The notes under the pieces are model-generated. The model saw nothing but the letters and a program-made list of their open reading frames with translations. It was not told the DNA's origin and made no database searches. From assembly GCA_964446945.1 (NCBI GenBank), contig CAYUQO010000001.1, forward strand, positions 310,001-374,000: DNA of 64,000 bases. The letters run 5' to 3'. Every line of letters starts with the position of its first letter. The stretch's first letter is position 1. The position numbers and the translations under genes are program-made. Of the stretch, positions 50,615 to 59,728 are shown in pieces. The DNA comes from CAIYRG01 sp964446945 (lineage in GTDB: Bacteria; Pseudomonadota; Alphaproteobacteria; Micropepsales; Micropepsaceae).

Positions 50615-50930
50615 AATACCCTCTGATGTGCTATAGCGAATCACGGCATTCCGCACACAGATCATTGCTGGTTTGATCGTCAATCTGCGTCAGTCGTGAG
50701 CTCCAACTTCGACCCGAACACGGGAACTTCTCAGCATAAGGACGTTTGTTTCTCTTTTGTTCTCAAAAACGAGCCAGAACAGCGAAAGTATTGATAGAAT
50801 TGTAGACAGTATTCGTTGACCGCCCAGTTTTTCCCATGATATCCCATGAAATCCCATCAGCCGCGTGGGGGCAAAATTCATCGCCCGCTCTCCCGCGAAG
50901 CCGAAGGGAAACGGAAAGTGGGCGGAAGCC
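50615..50930. other. Region between rnpB and mraZ
   Basis: 316 nt with no gene assigned. It holds the MraZ operator at 50832-50856. A candidate promoter, TTGACC at 50816-50821 and a weak atatcc-type -10 about 17 nt later, would overlap the operator. T-rich DNA at 50748-50762 may be where rnpB transcription ends. Confidence 0.5.
50832..50856 (-). promoter_or_regulatory. MraZ operator: three TGGGA repeats
   Basis: On the minus strand TGGGA-ttTCA-TGGGA-TATCA-TGGGA, i.e. three TGGGN boxes separated by exactly 5 nt (tccca at 50832, 50842, 50852 on the plus strand). This is the direct-repeat layout bound by MraZ in E. coli and Mycoplasma relatives. It lies 75 nt ahead of the mraZ start, so autoregulation of the dcw cluster is likely. 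Confidence 0.85.
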
Positions 50931-51383
50931 GTGCAGCCATTCGTTTCCACTGCGGTCAACAAGCTGGACGCGAAACATCGCGTCAGCGTACCTGCCGCTT
51001 TCCGCCAGATTCTCGCAAAGCAGGATTTACAGGGTTTCTATTTTCTGAAGTCCGACACCTATCCCGCGTTGGAGGGTTTCGGCAGGCCGGTGCTCGAACA
51101 CTACGAGAACCGTCAGGGTTCGGCGGACCCGTTGCGCAACGACGATTACGACGCCGAAGCGCAGGAGATATTCGGTGAAACCGGGCTCCTGGAATTCGAT
51201 GACCAGGGCCGCGTCACGCTGACGGCCGAACTGATCGAGTTCCTGGGCATCACCGAGCGGGTTTTGTTTGTCGGGCTGAACAAGAAATTCCAGATCTGGG
51301 CGCCGGAACGGTTCGAGCGGGTGCGCGAGGAGCGTATCGCGCGTGCGCGTGCCGCCCGCCAGAGCCGGGAGCGCGGCTCATGA
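50931..51383 (+). CDS. mraZ: Transcriptional regulator MraZ
   Basis: 150 residues from the GTG at 50931, which gives the family start FVSTAVNKLDAKHRVSVPAAFRQIL (AbrB-like domain 1). The second domain has GLLEFDDQGRVTLTAELIEFLGI. MraZ binds the TGGGN repeats upstream and represses its own operon. A GTG at 50865 would add 22 unrelated residues. Overlaps rsmH by 4 nt. Confidence 0.9.
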   Translation: MQPFVSTAVNKLDAKHRVSVPAAFRQILAKQDLQGFYFLKSDTYPALEGFGRPVLEHYENRQGSADPLRNDDYDAEAQEIFGETGLLEFDDQGRVTLTAELIEFLGITERVLFVGLNKKFQIWAPERFERVREERIARARAARQSRERGS

Positions 51384-52336
51384 GTCGCGCGCATGTCCCC
51401 GTGCTGCTGGAAGAAGTCATGTCGGCGCTGCAGCCGCGCGACGAGGCGATTTATGTCGACGGCACATTCGGCGGCGGCGGCTATTCCGAGGCGTTGCTGT
51501 CGCGCGCGAAATGCCGGGTATTTGCGATTGATCGCGACGCGGATGCTATCGGCCGGGGTGCTGCGCTTCGCGAACGTTTCAGCGGCCGGTTGACCTTAAT
51601 TCACGGGCGCTTCTCCCAAATGGACCGTTTGTTGGGCGCGCAGGGGATGGCCGGCGCCGACGGCATTGCGCTCGATATCGGCGTGTCGTCATTCCAGCTC
51701 GACGACGCGGCGCGCGGTTTTTCCTTCTCGAGCGACGCGCCTCTCGACATGCGCATGGACCGCAACTCGGGCCAAACGGCGGCCGATCTCTGCAACAGCT
51801 TAAGCGAATCCGAACTTGCAGAAATCCTCAGGGCTTTCGGCGAAGAGGACAGGGCGAGAGCGATAGCGCGGGCGATCATCGCGGCGCGGCCGATTGCGAC
51901 GGCTCGCCAACTGGCGGACCTTCTCGAACGGGTCTCGCCAAGGCGCGGACAGAAGATTCATCCCGCGACCCGCACATTTCAGGCCTTGCGCATCGCGGTG
52001 AATGACGAACTCGGTGAACTGGAGCGCGGACTCGAGGCAGCCGAACGGCTGCTCAATCCGCGCGGGCGTCTCGCAGTCGTCACCTTCCATTCGCTCGAAG
52101 ACCGGATCGTGAAGCGCTTCTTCGCCGGGCGGTTCGGCCGAAAGCCGGCAGCATCGCGTCATCTGCCGGAACGTGCCGCGCCGCCCGCAATGTTCATCAG
52201 TATCGGCAAGTCGCCGGTGACGCCATCGGACGCAGAGATTCGCCGCAACCCCCGCGCCCGGTCCGCAAAATTGCGGGCTGCCGAGCGCACCCAAGCCCGG
52301 GCGCCAATGCCGGCGCAGACTGGAGAAGTGACATGA
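51380..52336 (+). CDS. rsmH: 16S rRNA m4C1402 methyltransferase RsmH (MraW)
   Basis: 318 residues. MHVPVLLEEVM-like start (SRAHVPVLLEEVMSAL), SAM motif VDGTFGGGGYSEALL, IALDIGVSSFQLDDAARGFSF, then ARAIARAI and the NDELGELERGLEAAERLLNPRGRLAVVTFHSLEDRIVKRFF conserved block. Methylates N4 of C1402 in the decoding centre. ATGA overlap with mraZ and with ftsL. Confidence 0.95.
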   Translation: MSRAHVPVLLEEVMSALQPRDEAIYVDGTFGGGGYSEALLSRAKCRVFAIDRDADAIGRGAALRERFSGRLTLIHGRFSQMDRLLGAQGMAGADGIALDIGVSSFQLDDAARGFSFSSDAPLDMRMDRNSGQTAADLCNSLSESELAEILRAFGEEDRARAIARAIIAARPIATARQLADLLERVSPRRGQKIHPATRTFQALRIAVNDELGELERGLEAAERLLNPRGRLAVVTFHSLEDRIVKRFFAGRFGRKPAASRHLPERAAPPAMFISIGKSPVTPSDAEIRRNPRARSAKLRAAERTQARAPMPAQTGEVT

Positions 52337-52698
52337 TCCGGATGCTGAATTTTACGCTGGTCGTGATTACCGGCCTGATCAGCCTCGGGGTGTATCGCAT
52401 CGCCGAGCAGGCGCGCATGACCGCGGTCGAGCTGCGCGAGACCAAAACCGAGCTCACCCGGGAAAACCAGTCGCTGACAGTGCTCGGCGCCGAATGGGCG
52501 CGCCTAACGCAGCCGGCGCGCATTCAGGCCCTGGCCCAGCGCTATTTGCGGCTGGAGGATCGTCCGGCGGTACAGCGCGCTTCCATTACGCAACTGCCTT
52601 CGAAATTCGCGACGCCGCCGGAAAGCGCCATCCGCAATGCCAGCGCTGTCGTATCCCAGAGAGCGCCGGCCGTTCAAAACCTGCATGCGGGCACATGA
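52333..52698 (+). CDS. ftsL: Cell division protein FtsL
   Basis: 121 residues. One N-terminal membrane helix (MLNFTLVVITGLISLGVYRI), then a coiled-coil heptad region (RMTAVELRETKTELTRENQSLTVLGAEWARL) and the LTQPARIQALAQRYLRL motif typical of alphaproteobacterial FtsL. Partner of FtsB/FtsQ in activating FtsWI. Position between rsmH and ftsI is diagnostic given weak sequence conservation. Confidence 0.88.
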   Translation: MIRMLNFTLVVITGLISLGVYRIAEQARMTAVELRETKTELTRENQSLTVLGAEWARLTQPARIQALAQRYLRLEDRPAVQRASITQLPSKFATPPESAIRNASAVVSQRAPAVQNLHAGT

Positions 52699-52701
52699 GC
52701 C

Positions 52702-54294
52702 ATGCGGACAAGCCGTGAAGCGGCAAACCTGCTGCGCGGAAGGATCGCCGTTGCTGCCCTGATTTCGGCAGTCGGTTTCAGCGTCATTGCGGCCCGTCTC
52801 GTCGACGTGATGGTGCTGAGTTCGACCGTGCGCCGGGAAACGTCAGTCGTTCCTGCAGTCAAGCGCGCCGACATTGTCGACCGCAATGGAGCTTTGATCG
52901 CGCGCGATCTGCCCGTCACCGATCTTTATGCCTCACCCGCGGTTTTGTGGGACACGGCAGATGCCGCGCATGCGTTGGCGGGGGCCACCGGTGCAGACGA
53001 ACAAAGGCTGAAAGCCGCGTTTGCCCCGAAAAGGGGTTACATCCTGATTCAACGCGGGATCACACCCGAGCAGCGCGACGCAGTGATGCAGCTTGGTCTG
53101 CCGGGACTTGATTTCATCTCCGGGCACAAACGGTTTTACCCGAGCGGACGAACGGTCGCGCATGCGATTGGGCAGGTCGACACCGACGACAACGGTGTCT
53201 CCGGTCTCGAACTGGGACTGGAAAACCGTCTGCGCTCCGGCAGTGATCCGGTTCAGCTGTCGCTCGATATCCGGGTGCAATATGTGCTCGAGCACGAAGC
53301 TGCCGAAGCCATGCAGTCATTCCACGCCAGGGCGGCGGGTGGAATTGTGATGAACGTTCACACCGGCGAAATCTGGGGCCTCGCCTCGCTGCCCGATTAC
53401 GAACCCAATCTGCGCAAGCTGCAGCCGGGCGATTCGACCCGCAATCGCATGACGCAGGACGTCTACGAGCTCGGTTCAATCTTCAAAATATTTGCCTTCA
53501 CGGAGGCGGTTGAAGAAAAGACCGTAAGCCTCGACGAGCCAATTCAGGTCACGTCGCCCTATCGCCTTGGTCACTATCTGATCCACGATTTCGAGCGGCT
53601 TGGGCCGGTGCTGCCGGCCGCCATGGTGTTTGCGGACTCCTCGAATATCGGAACCGCCCAGATCGAGCTTCGGTCGGGGCCGGACAAACAGAAGCCGTTC
53701 CTGCGCAAACTCGGATTGCTGTCGCCGCTCAAGACCGAACTGCCGGAAATGGCGTCGCCGCTATACCCACGCCATTGGGAGACGGTGGAGGCCGCGACAA
53801 TCGCCTATGGTCACGGCATCTCGGTCAATCCGCTGACCTTTGCCGCGGCTGCAGCCGCGGTGGTGAATGGCGGAACTCTGATTCATCCGACCCTTCTCAG
53901 GCATCCCGCGGATCAGCATGGCGAGCGCGTCATCTCGGAAGAGACCAGCCGGACGATGCGCCAATTGCTACGCCTCGTGGTGACCAATGGCACGGGCACC
54001 AAAGCCGATGTGCCGGGTTATGATGTGGGTGGAAAGACCGGAACGGCAGAGAAGGCCGAAAATGGCTCCTACGCCCATCATCTTCTGATTTCGTCGTTCT
54101 GCGGTGTGTTTCCGATCGATGATCCGCAATTCCTCGTCTTCCTCATGCTGGATGAGCCGCACGGGAATAAGGAAAGCGGCGGTTTTTCCACCGGTGGTGA
54201 AACGGCCGCGCCTGCAGTGGGCCGCATCATCGCCCGGATCGCGCCGCTCCTGGGCGTGGAACGCCGGGATACCTATGTCGCGGCAAATCCCTGA
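52702..54294 (+). CDS. ftsI: Peptidoglycan transpeptidase FtsI (PBP3)
   Basis: 530 residues. Membrane anchor ~14-35; a dimerisation domain with IVDRNGALIARDL (59-70); transpeptidase motifs Ser259-x-x-Lys262 (ELGSIFK), Ser313-Ser-Asn315 and Lys445-Thr-Gly (GGKTGTAEK). The position before the active Ser reads LGS rather than the usual PGS, which is tolerated in some alphaproteobacteria. Makes septal cross-links, with FtsW as its glycosyltransferase partner. Confidence 0.95.
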   Translation: MRTSREAANLLRGRIAVAALISAVGFSVIAARLVDVMVLSSTVRRETSVVPAVKRADIVDRNGALIARDLPVTDLYASPAVLWDTADAAHALAGATGADEQRLKAAFAPKRGYILIQRGITPEQRDAVMQLGLPGLDFISGHKRFYPSGRTVAHAIGQVDTDDNGVSGLELGLENRLRSGSDPVQLSLDIRVQYVLEHEAAEAMQSFHARAAGGIVMNVHTGEIWGLASLPDYEPNLRKLQPGDSTRNRMTQDVYELGSIFKIFAFTEAVEEKTVSLDEPIQVTSPYRLGHYLIHDFERLGPVLPAAMVFADSSNIGTAQIELRSGPDKQKPFLRKLGLLSPLKTELPEMASPLYPRHWETVEAATIAYGHGISVNPLTFAAAAAAVVNGGTLIHPTLLRHPADQHGERVISEETSRTMRQLLRLVVTNGTGTKADVPGYDVGGKTGTAEKAENGSYAHHLLISSFCGVFPIDDPQFLVFLMLDEPHGNKESGGFSTGGETAAPAVGRIIARIAPLLGVERRDTYVAANP

Positions 54295-54344
54295 CTTCTT
54301 CACATTGGGACCACATTCGACAGCGAGTTTGCAACGATTGAGTT

Positions 54345-55796
54345 TTGGCGGCGCCGGTGACGGAAGGGGCTAGGCAGTTTCAGGGAATCGCGGCGGACAG
54401 CCGGGAGGTTCGGCCCGGCTTCCTGTTTGCTGCGCTGACCGGAAGCCGCACCAGCGGCGCACAATTCATCGAAGATGCCGTCAAACGCGGTGCAGTCGCT
54501 GTTCTCGGCAGTCCCGATCTGGCGGGGACGGTGAAAGCGCTGGGCGTCAAATTTGTCCCCGCCACGAATCCGCGCCAGTGTCTCGCCCGCATCGCGGCGG
54601 ATTTCTACGGCGCTCAGCCGGCCACCATCGCCGCCGTGACCGGCACCAACGGCAAGACATCCGTGGCCGCTTTTGTGCGGCAGATCTGGGCGTATCAGGG
54701 CCGCAAATCGGCAAGTCTCGGTACGGTCGGAATCGACTCTCCCTCCGGACACGTTTCGCTTGGCCATACAACACCCGATCCGGTCAGGCTGCACGCCGAA
54801 CTGGCCCGTCTGAAGCATGAGGGAATCGATCATCTCGCGATCGAGGCATCGAGCCATGGACTCGATCAGTACCGGCTCGATGGATTGAAGATTGCAGTTG
54901 CGGGGTTCACGAATATCACCCGCGATCATCTCGATTATCACAGCACATTCGAAAATTATCTTGCCGCGAAATTGCGTCTGTTCACGGAATTGCTGCCGGA
55001 CAGGGGCGCTGCGGTGATCAATCTGGATGCTGCGCATGCTGACGAATTCATCACTGCTTCGCGCAAACGCAAATTGAAGGTTCTGACCGTGGGCCGGCAA
55101 GGCGCCGGATTGCGCCTGATCGCGCAATCCCCGCAGCCGCGCGGGCAATCGCTCACGGTGGATTACCTCGATCGCGAGCACCGCATTTTGCTTCCCCTAG
55201 CCGGCGAGTTCCAGGCGTCGAATGCGCTGGTCGCGGCCGGGATGGCATTGGCGACCGGCGATGCAGCGGAAGCCGTGTTTGCGGCTCTGGAGCGCCTGAA
55301 AGGCGCGCCCGGGCGGCTGGAGCTGGTTGCGCACACCCGTCAGGGCGCATCGATTTTCGTCGATTACGCGCACACGCCGGACGCGATCGAAACCGTGCTG
55401 AAGGCGTTGCGTCCGCATGTGACGGGGCGGTTGCACATTATCATTGGCTGCGGCGGAGACCGCGACAAGGGCAAGCGGCCGCTGATGGCGGCCGCTGCGG
55501 CGCGGTTTGCGGACTCCGTTATTATCACCGACGATAATCCGCGGTCGGAGGATCCGGCAGTGATCCGCAAAGAGGCGCTCGCCGGTGCGCCGGACGCGCG
55601 GGAAATTCCCGGACGAAGGGAAGCGATCCGCGAGGCCGTTGCGGCTCTCGCGCCTACAGATGCTCTGATCATCGCCGGCAAGGGTCACGAGGATTACCAG
55701 ATCATCGGTAAAGACGTGCTGCCGTTCTCTGACCGGGTGGAAGCCACGAAGGCGGCGCTCGCGCTCGGCGGAGCAGCCGCGGAAGAAGCAGCATGA
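54345..55796 (+). CDS. murE: UDP-MurNAc-tripeptide synthetase MurE (meso-DAP type)
   Basis: 483 residues. ATP loop AVTGTNGKTS; ASSHGLDQYR; DDNPRSEDP, the motif specific for meso-diaminopimelate. Adds DAP to UDP-MurNAc-L-Ala-D-Glu. An in-frame TGA at 54339-54341 forces the start to 54342 or later; the TTG at 54345 is the first choice (GTG at 54357 second). The N-terminus is therefore a little shorter than in E. coli, lacking the usual first helix. Confidence 0.92.
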   Translation: MAAPVTEGARQFQGIAADSREVRPGFLFAALTGSRTSGAQFIEDAVKRGAVAVLGSPDLAGTVKALGVKFVPATNPRQCLARIAADFYGAQPATIAAVTGTNGKTSVAAFVRQIWAYQGRKSASLGTVGIDSPSGHVSLGHTTPDPVRLHAELARLKHEGIDHLAIEASSHGLDQYRLDGLKIAVAGFTNITRDHLDYHSTFENYLAAKLRLFTELLPDRGAAVINLDAAHADEFITASRKRKLKVLTVGRQGAGLRLIAQSPQPRGQSLTVDYLDREHRILLPLAGEFQASNALVAAGMALATGDAAEAVFAALERLKGAPGRLELVAHTRQGASIFVDYAHTPDAIETVLKALRPHVTGRLHIIIGCGGDRDKGKRPLMAAAAARFADSVIITDDNPRSEDPAVIRKEALAGAPDAREIPGRREAIREAVAALAPTDALIIAGKGHEDYQIIGKDVLPFSDRVEATKAALALGGAAAEEAA

Positions 55797-57190
55797 GCGA
55801 CGAACCTCTGTGGACTTCGGACGAAGCGGTTCGCGCCACCGGCGGCAAGACCACGGCTGCATGGAACGCGACAGGCGTTTCCATCGACACGCGCACGATC
55901 ACACCGGGCGAACTTTTTGTCGCGCTCCGGGGCGATGCACGGGACGGACATGAATTCGTGGCTGCGGCGCTTGGCAAAGGCGCCGCCGCCGCGCTCGTGA
56001 GCCGCATTCCGGAGGGCGTGCCGAACAGCGCTCCGCTGCTCGTGGTCGACGACACACTGCGCGCGCTGGAAGCCCTCGGGCGCGCCGCGCGACAGCGTAG
56101 CAGTGCGCGCATTATCGCGGTCACCGGCAGTGCCGGCAAAACCACCACGAAGGAAATGTTGCGGACGATGCTGGCGCCCGCGGGCAGGATTGCCGCTTCC
56201 GCTGCTTCCTATAACAACCATTGGGGCGTGCCGTTGAGCCTCGCGCGGATGCCGCGCGATACGGCATTCGGAATACTTGAAATCGGCATGAACCACGCCG
56301 GCGAGATCCGCAATCTCGTTCGTCATGTCCGGCCGCATGTGGCGGTGATCACCACGGTCGCGGCGGCGCATCTTGAGTTCTTCGGCACGGTTGAAGCGAT
56401 TGCCGATGCCAAGGCTGAAATTCTCGAAGGCATCGAGTCCGGAGGCGCCTGTGTTCTGCCGGCGGACAATCCCCAGTTCGAACGCCTGAAGCGCCGCGCC
56501 GCAGAACTGAAGATCAAGACCATTGTATCCTTCGGTTCAGCCGGCAGTGCCGATGCCCGGCTGATCTCGGCGACAGCGATCGACGGCGGTCAGCAAGTGT
56601 CCGCGAATATTCTCGGGCGCGATATCGTCTTCGGCATCGCGGCATCCGGACGACATCTGGCGATGAATGCGTTGGCGGCCATTGCGGCTGTCGGGTTGGC
56701 AGGCGGTGACATCGAACGTGCCGCTGCAGGGTTGGGCAGCTTCGGGGCGCTGAAGGGCCGCGGCGCGCGAGCCTCGGCTGGAGACATCGAAATCATCGAC
56801 GAGAGCTACAATGCCAATCCCGCATCCATGGCGGCGGCGCTGGATGTTTTGGCGTCGGCGCCGGTCGGCCGCAACGGGCGGCGGATTGCGGTTCTGGGCG
56901 ACATGCTGGAACTGGGCGAGGGCAGCGATCGCCTGCATGCCGGGCTGGCGGCCGACATCGCAGCGGCCAAAACCGATCTCGTTTTTCTCTGCGGACCGCA
57001 TATGCGCGCGCTGTGGTCCGAAATTCCGCAGGCCAGGCGCGGCGCCTGGCGCGAAACTTCCGACGAGCTTGCTCCCGATCTCATCAGCCGCATCCGGCAA
57101 GGGGATGTGCTGCTGGTCAAGGGTTCGCTCGGCAGCCGTATGTCCGTGATTGTCGAAGCTTTGAAAAAACGCGAACCCGCCACTGCATAG
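55793..57190 (+). CDS. murF: UDP-MurNAc-pentapeptide synthetase MurF
   Basis: 465 residues. Opens SDEPLWTSDEAVRATGG, the SIDTRTITPGELFVALRGDARDGHEFV segment for the UDP-sugar, then AVTGSAGKTTTKEML (ATP loop), EIGMNHAGEI, IDESYNANPASMAAALDVL. Adds D-Ala-D-Ala. Overlaps murE by 4 nt. Confidence 0.95.
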   Translation: MSDEPLWTSDEAVRATGGKTTAAWNATGVSIDTRTITPGELFVALRGDARDGHEFVAAALGKGAAAALVSRIPEGVPNSAPLLVVDDTLRALEALGRAARQRSSARIIAVTGSAGKTTTKEMLRTMLAPAGRIAASAASYNNHWGVPLSLARMPRDTAFGILEIGMNHAGEIRNLVRHVRPHVAVITTVAAAHLEFFGTVEAIADAKAEILEGIESGGACVLPADNPQFERLKRRAAELKIKTIVSFGSAGSADARLISATAIDGGQQVSANILGRDIVFGIAASGRHLAMNALAAIAAVGLAGGDIERAAAGLGSFGALKGRGARASAGDIEIIDESYNANPASMAAALDVLASAPVGRNGRRIAVLGDMLELGEGSDRLHAGLAADIAAAKTDLVFLCGPHMRALWSEIPQARRGAWRETSDELAPDLISRIRQGDVLLVKGSLGSRMSVIVEALKKREPATA

Positions 57191-57201
57191 GTGAAGACCA
57201 G

Positions 57202-58290
57202 GTGTTCTATTACCTCTTCGTCCCGATGATGGGTCACTACCGGATGCTCAACGTGTTCCGGTACCTCACATTTCGGAGCGGCGGCGCAGTTGTCACCGCC
57301 ATGTTGATCTGTTTCGTCATCGGCCCCTGGTTCATCCGCAAGATGAAGCAGATGCAGGGCAAGGGGCAACCGATCCGCGAAGAGGGGCCCAAGCGCCATA
57401 TCGTCGAGAAGCAAGGTACGCCCACCATGGGTGGGCTTCTCATCCTCATCGCTCTCGTGGTTTCGACTCTTCTGTGGGCGGATCTTTCCAATCAATATGT
57501 CTGGGCCGTGCTGCTGGTGACATTCGCGTTCGGCCTGCTCGGCTTCATGGACGATTTCCTGAAAGTCGCGAAGCGCTCCAGCGCGGGTGTCGGGGCAAGA
57601 ATGAAAATCCTGGTGCAGCTGGTGGTCGCCGGATCGGCGGTCTATTTCCTCATGCGCCTGCAGGCGCCGCCGCTGACCGGAGCTGTCGCGTTGCCATTTT
57701 TCAAAGGCGCCCTGTGGCAGCTTGGCTGGTTCTTCATCATTTTTGGCGCGCTGGTCGTTGTCGGCGCTTCCAATGCGGTCAATCTGACGGATGGCCTGGA
57801 TGGCCTCGCGATTGTGCCGGTGATGATCGCGGCCGGATCATTCTTGTTGATCGCTTACCTGGTCGGGAATTTCCGCTTTGCCGATTACCTGCAGATCAAC
57901 TACGTGCCCGGCACCGGCGAGCTTGCCGTCGTCATGGCGGCCCTGATCGGCGCGGGACTTGGCTTCCTCTGGTACAATGCGCCGCCCGCAATGGTTTTCA
58001 TGGGCGATACCGGATCGCTGGCGCTCGGCGGCGTGCTCGGCGCGACCGCGGTTGCGGTGAAGCATGAAATTGTTCTTGCCATTGTCGGCGGGTTGTTCGT
58101 CGTCGAAGCGATTTCCGTCATGGTTCAGGTGGTGTCGTTCAAGACCACCGGCAGACGCGTCTTCAAGATGGCGCCCATTCACCACCATTTCGAGCAGCTT
58201 GGTTGGCGCGAACCGACCATTGTGATCCGTTTCTGGATTGTCGCGGTCGTTCTGGCCCTGCTCGGACTGGCGACATTGAAATTGCGGTGA
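57202..58290 (+). CDS. mraY: Phospho-MurNAc-pentapeptide transferase MraY
   Basis: 362 residues with ten helices, the standard size. Starts at GTG 57202 (FYYLFVPMMGHYRMLNVFRYLTFR). Motifs GTPTMGGLLI, GFMDDFLKV (Asp pair), VNLTDGLDGLA and APIHHHFEQLGW for catalysis and undecaprenyl phosphate binding. Makes lipid I. 11 nt after the murF stop. Confidence 0.95.
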   Translation: MFYYLFVPMMGHYRMLNVFRYLTFRSGGAVVTAMLICFVIGPWFIRKMKQMQGKGQPIREEGPKRHIVEKQGTPTMGGLLILIALVVSTLLWADLSNQYVWAVLLVTFAFGLLGFMDDFLKVAKRSSAGVGARMKILVQLVVAGSAVYFLMRLQAPPLTGAVALPFFKGALWQLGWFFIIFGALVVVGASNAVNLTDGLDGLAIVPVMIAAGSFLLIAYLVGNFRFADYLQINYVPGTGELAVVMAALIGAGLGFLWYNAPPAMVFMGDTGSLALGGVLGATAVAVKHEIVLAIVGGLFVVEAISVMVQVVSFKTTGRRVFKMAPIHHHFEQLGWREPTIVIRFWIVAVVLALLGLATLKLR

Positions 58291-58297
58291 TGCGCCG

Positions 58298-59728
58298 ATG
58301 ATCGAAGTGACATCGTTCCGGGCTAGATCGGTTGGCGTGTTCGGGTTGGCGCGATCCGGCATCTCTGCGATTGAATCGCTGATTGCCGGCGGTGCGAAAG
58401 TTTTTGCCTGGGACGATCGCGAACCGGGACGCAAGGCTGCGGCCGGTAAGGGCGCCGAAGTCGCAAACTGGGAATCCTGGCCGTGGGATGACATCGCCGC
58501 CCTGGTTTTGAGTCCGGGCGTGCCGCTGACCCATCCGGAGCCGCATCCGGTTGTGCGCCGTGCGCATGCTGCCGCCGCCGAAGTGATCGGCGACATCGAA
58601 TTGTTTGCGCGGACCATCCGGCCGGTTGCGGGCGCGAAAGGACAAGCGCCTGTCGTCGCGATTACCGGGACGAATGGGAAATCGACCACAACCGCATTGA
58701 TCGCGCATGTGCTGAAAGCCTGCGGCTTTGACGCACAGGCGGGTGGAAATATCGGCCGCGCCGCGCTGGACCTGCCGCCGCCCAAACAATCCACCGTTTA
58801 TGTCCTGGAAGTTTCGTCTTACCAGATCGATCTCGCACCGGGGCTCATCTCCGACGTTGCGCTGCTGACCAATCTCTCCCCCGATCATCTCGACCGGCAT
58901 GGATCGATGGCGGGCTATGCCGCGGTCAAACGCAAGCTCCTCGCCCAGGTTGCGGAGGATGGGTATGTCGCGGTTGGTGTGGACGATCCGGATTCGGCGG
59001 CTATCTACACCGGGATGGCGGCGCAGCGCGGCAATCACGCGGTTGCTGTCGCGGTCGGAAAGGTTTTGGGCGGCGGAATCTTCGTCATTGACGGCAAGCT
59101 CTACGATGCGTGGGGCCAATCGGCCGAACTGGTCGGCGATCTGAAAACAGCAACTCATTTGCCGGGAGCGCATAACTGGCAGAATGCGGCGCTGTGTTAT
59201 GCGGCAGTGCGCCAGCTCGTGCCCGACCGCCGGGCCGTCATGCCGGCCATTGCACGCTTTCCAGGACTTGCACACCGCATTGAAGAAGTCGGCCGCATCG
59301 GCAAGGTGCGCTTCATCAACGATTCCAAAGCCACCAATGCGGATGCCGCGGCGCGTGCTCTGGCCTGTTACTCCGACATTTACTGGATTGCCGGCGGACT
59401 GGCGAAGGAAGGCGGCATCGCGAGCCTCGCTTCCTTCTTCCCGCGCATTCGCAAAGCCTATCTGATCGGCAAGGCTGCGCCGGATTTCGAACAGACGTTG
59501 TCCGGCCGCGTGCCGCTGATGCAGGCGGGCGATCTCGAACGGGCAGTCCGTGCCGCCTTCGAAGACGCGCGCGACAGTTCCGCGCCCGATCCCGTGGTGC
59601 TGCTGTCGCCGGCCTGTGCGTCATTCGATCAATTCCGCGATTTCGAGCAGCGTGGTGACGTTTTCCGGGAGCTTGCGAGGAAAATCGACGGCCAGCGTCA
59701 GGCATCGTCCGTGGAGCATTCGGCATGA
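58298..59728 (+). CDS. murD: UDP-MurNAc-L-Ala:D-Glu ligase MurD
   Basis: 476 residues. VGVFGLARSGISAIESLI for the UDP part, AITGTNGKSTTTALI (ATP), VLEVSSYQIDL, NLSPDHLDRHG, HRIEEVGRIGKVRFINDSKATNADA and SPACASFDQFRDFEQRG. Adds D-Glu. Seven bases after mraY; overlaps ftsW by 4 nt. Confidence 0.95.
   Translation: MIEVTSFRARSVGVFGLARSGISAIESLIAGGAKVFAWDDREPGRKAAAGKGAEVANWESWPWDDIAALVLSPGVPLTHPEPHPVVRRAHAAAAEVIGDIELFARTIRPVAGAKGQAPVVAITGTNGKSTTTALIAHVLKACGFDAQAGGNIGRAALDLPPPKQSTVYVLEVSSYQIDLAPGLISDVALLTNLSPDHLDRHGSMAGYAAVKRKLLAQVAEDGYVAVGVDDPDSAAIYTGMAAQRGNHAVAVAVGKVLGGGIFVIDGKLYDAWGQSAELVGDLKTATHLPGAHNWQNAALCYAAVRQLVPDRRAVMPAIARFPGLAHRIEEVGRIGKVRFINDSKATNADAAARALACYSDIYWIAGGLAKEGGIASLASFFPRIRKAYLIGKAAPDFEQTLSGRVPLMQAGDLERAVRAAFEDARDSSAPDPVVLLSPACASFDQFRDFEQRGDVFRELARKIDGQRQASSVEHSA

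Noticed and set aside
50246..50676. Open frames on both strands inside rnpB
   Set aside because: The region has the complete conserved core and P1 helix of RNase P RNA; the frames are by-products.
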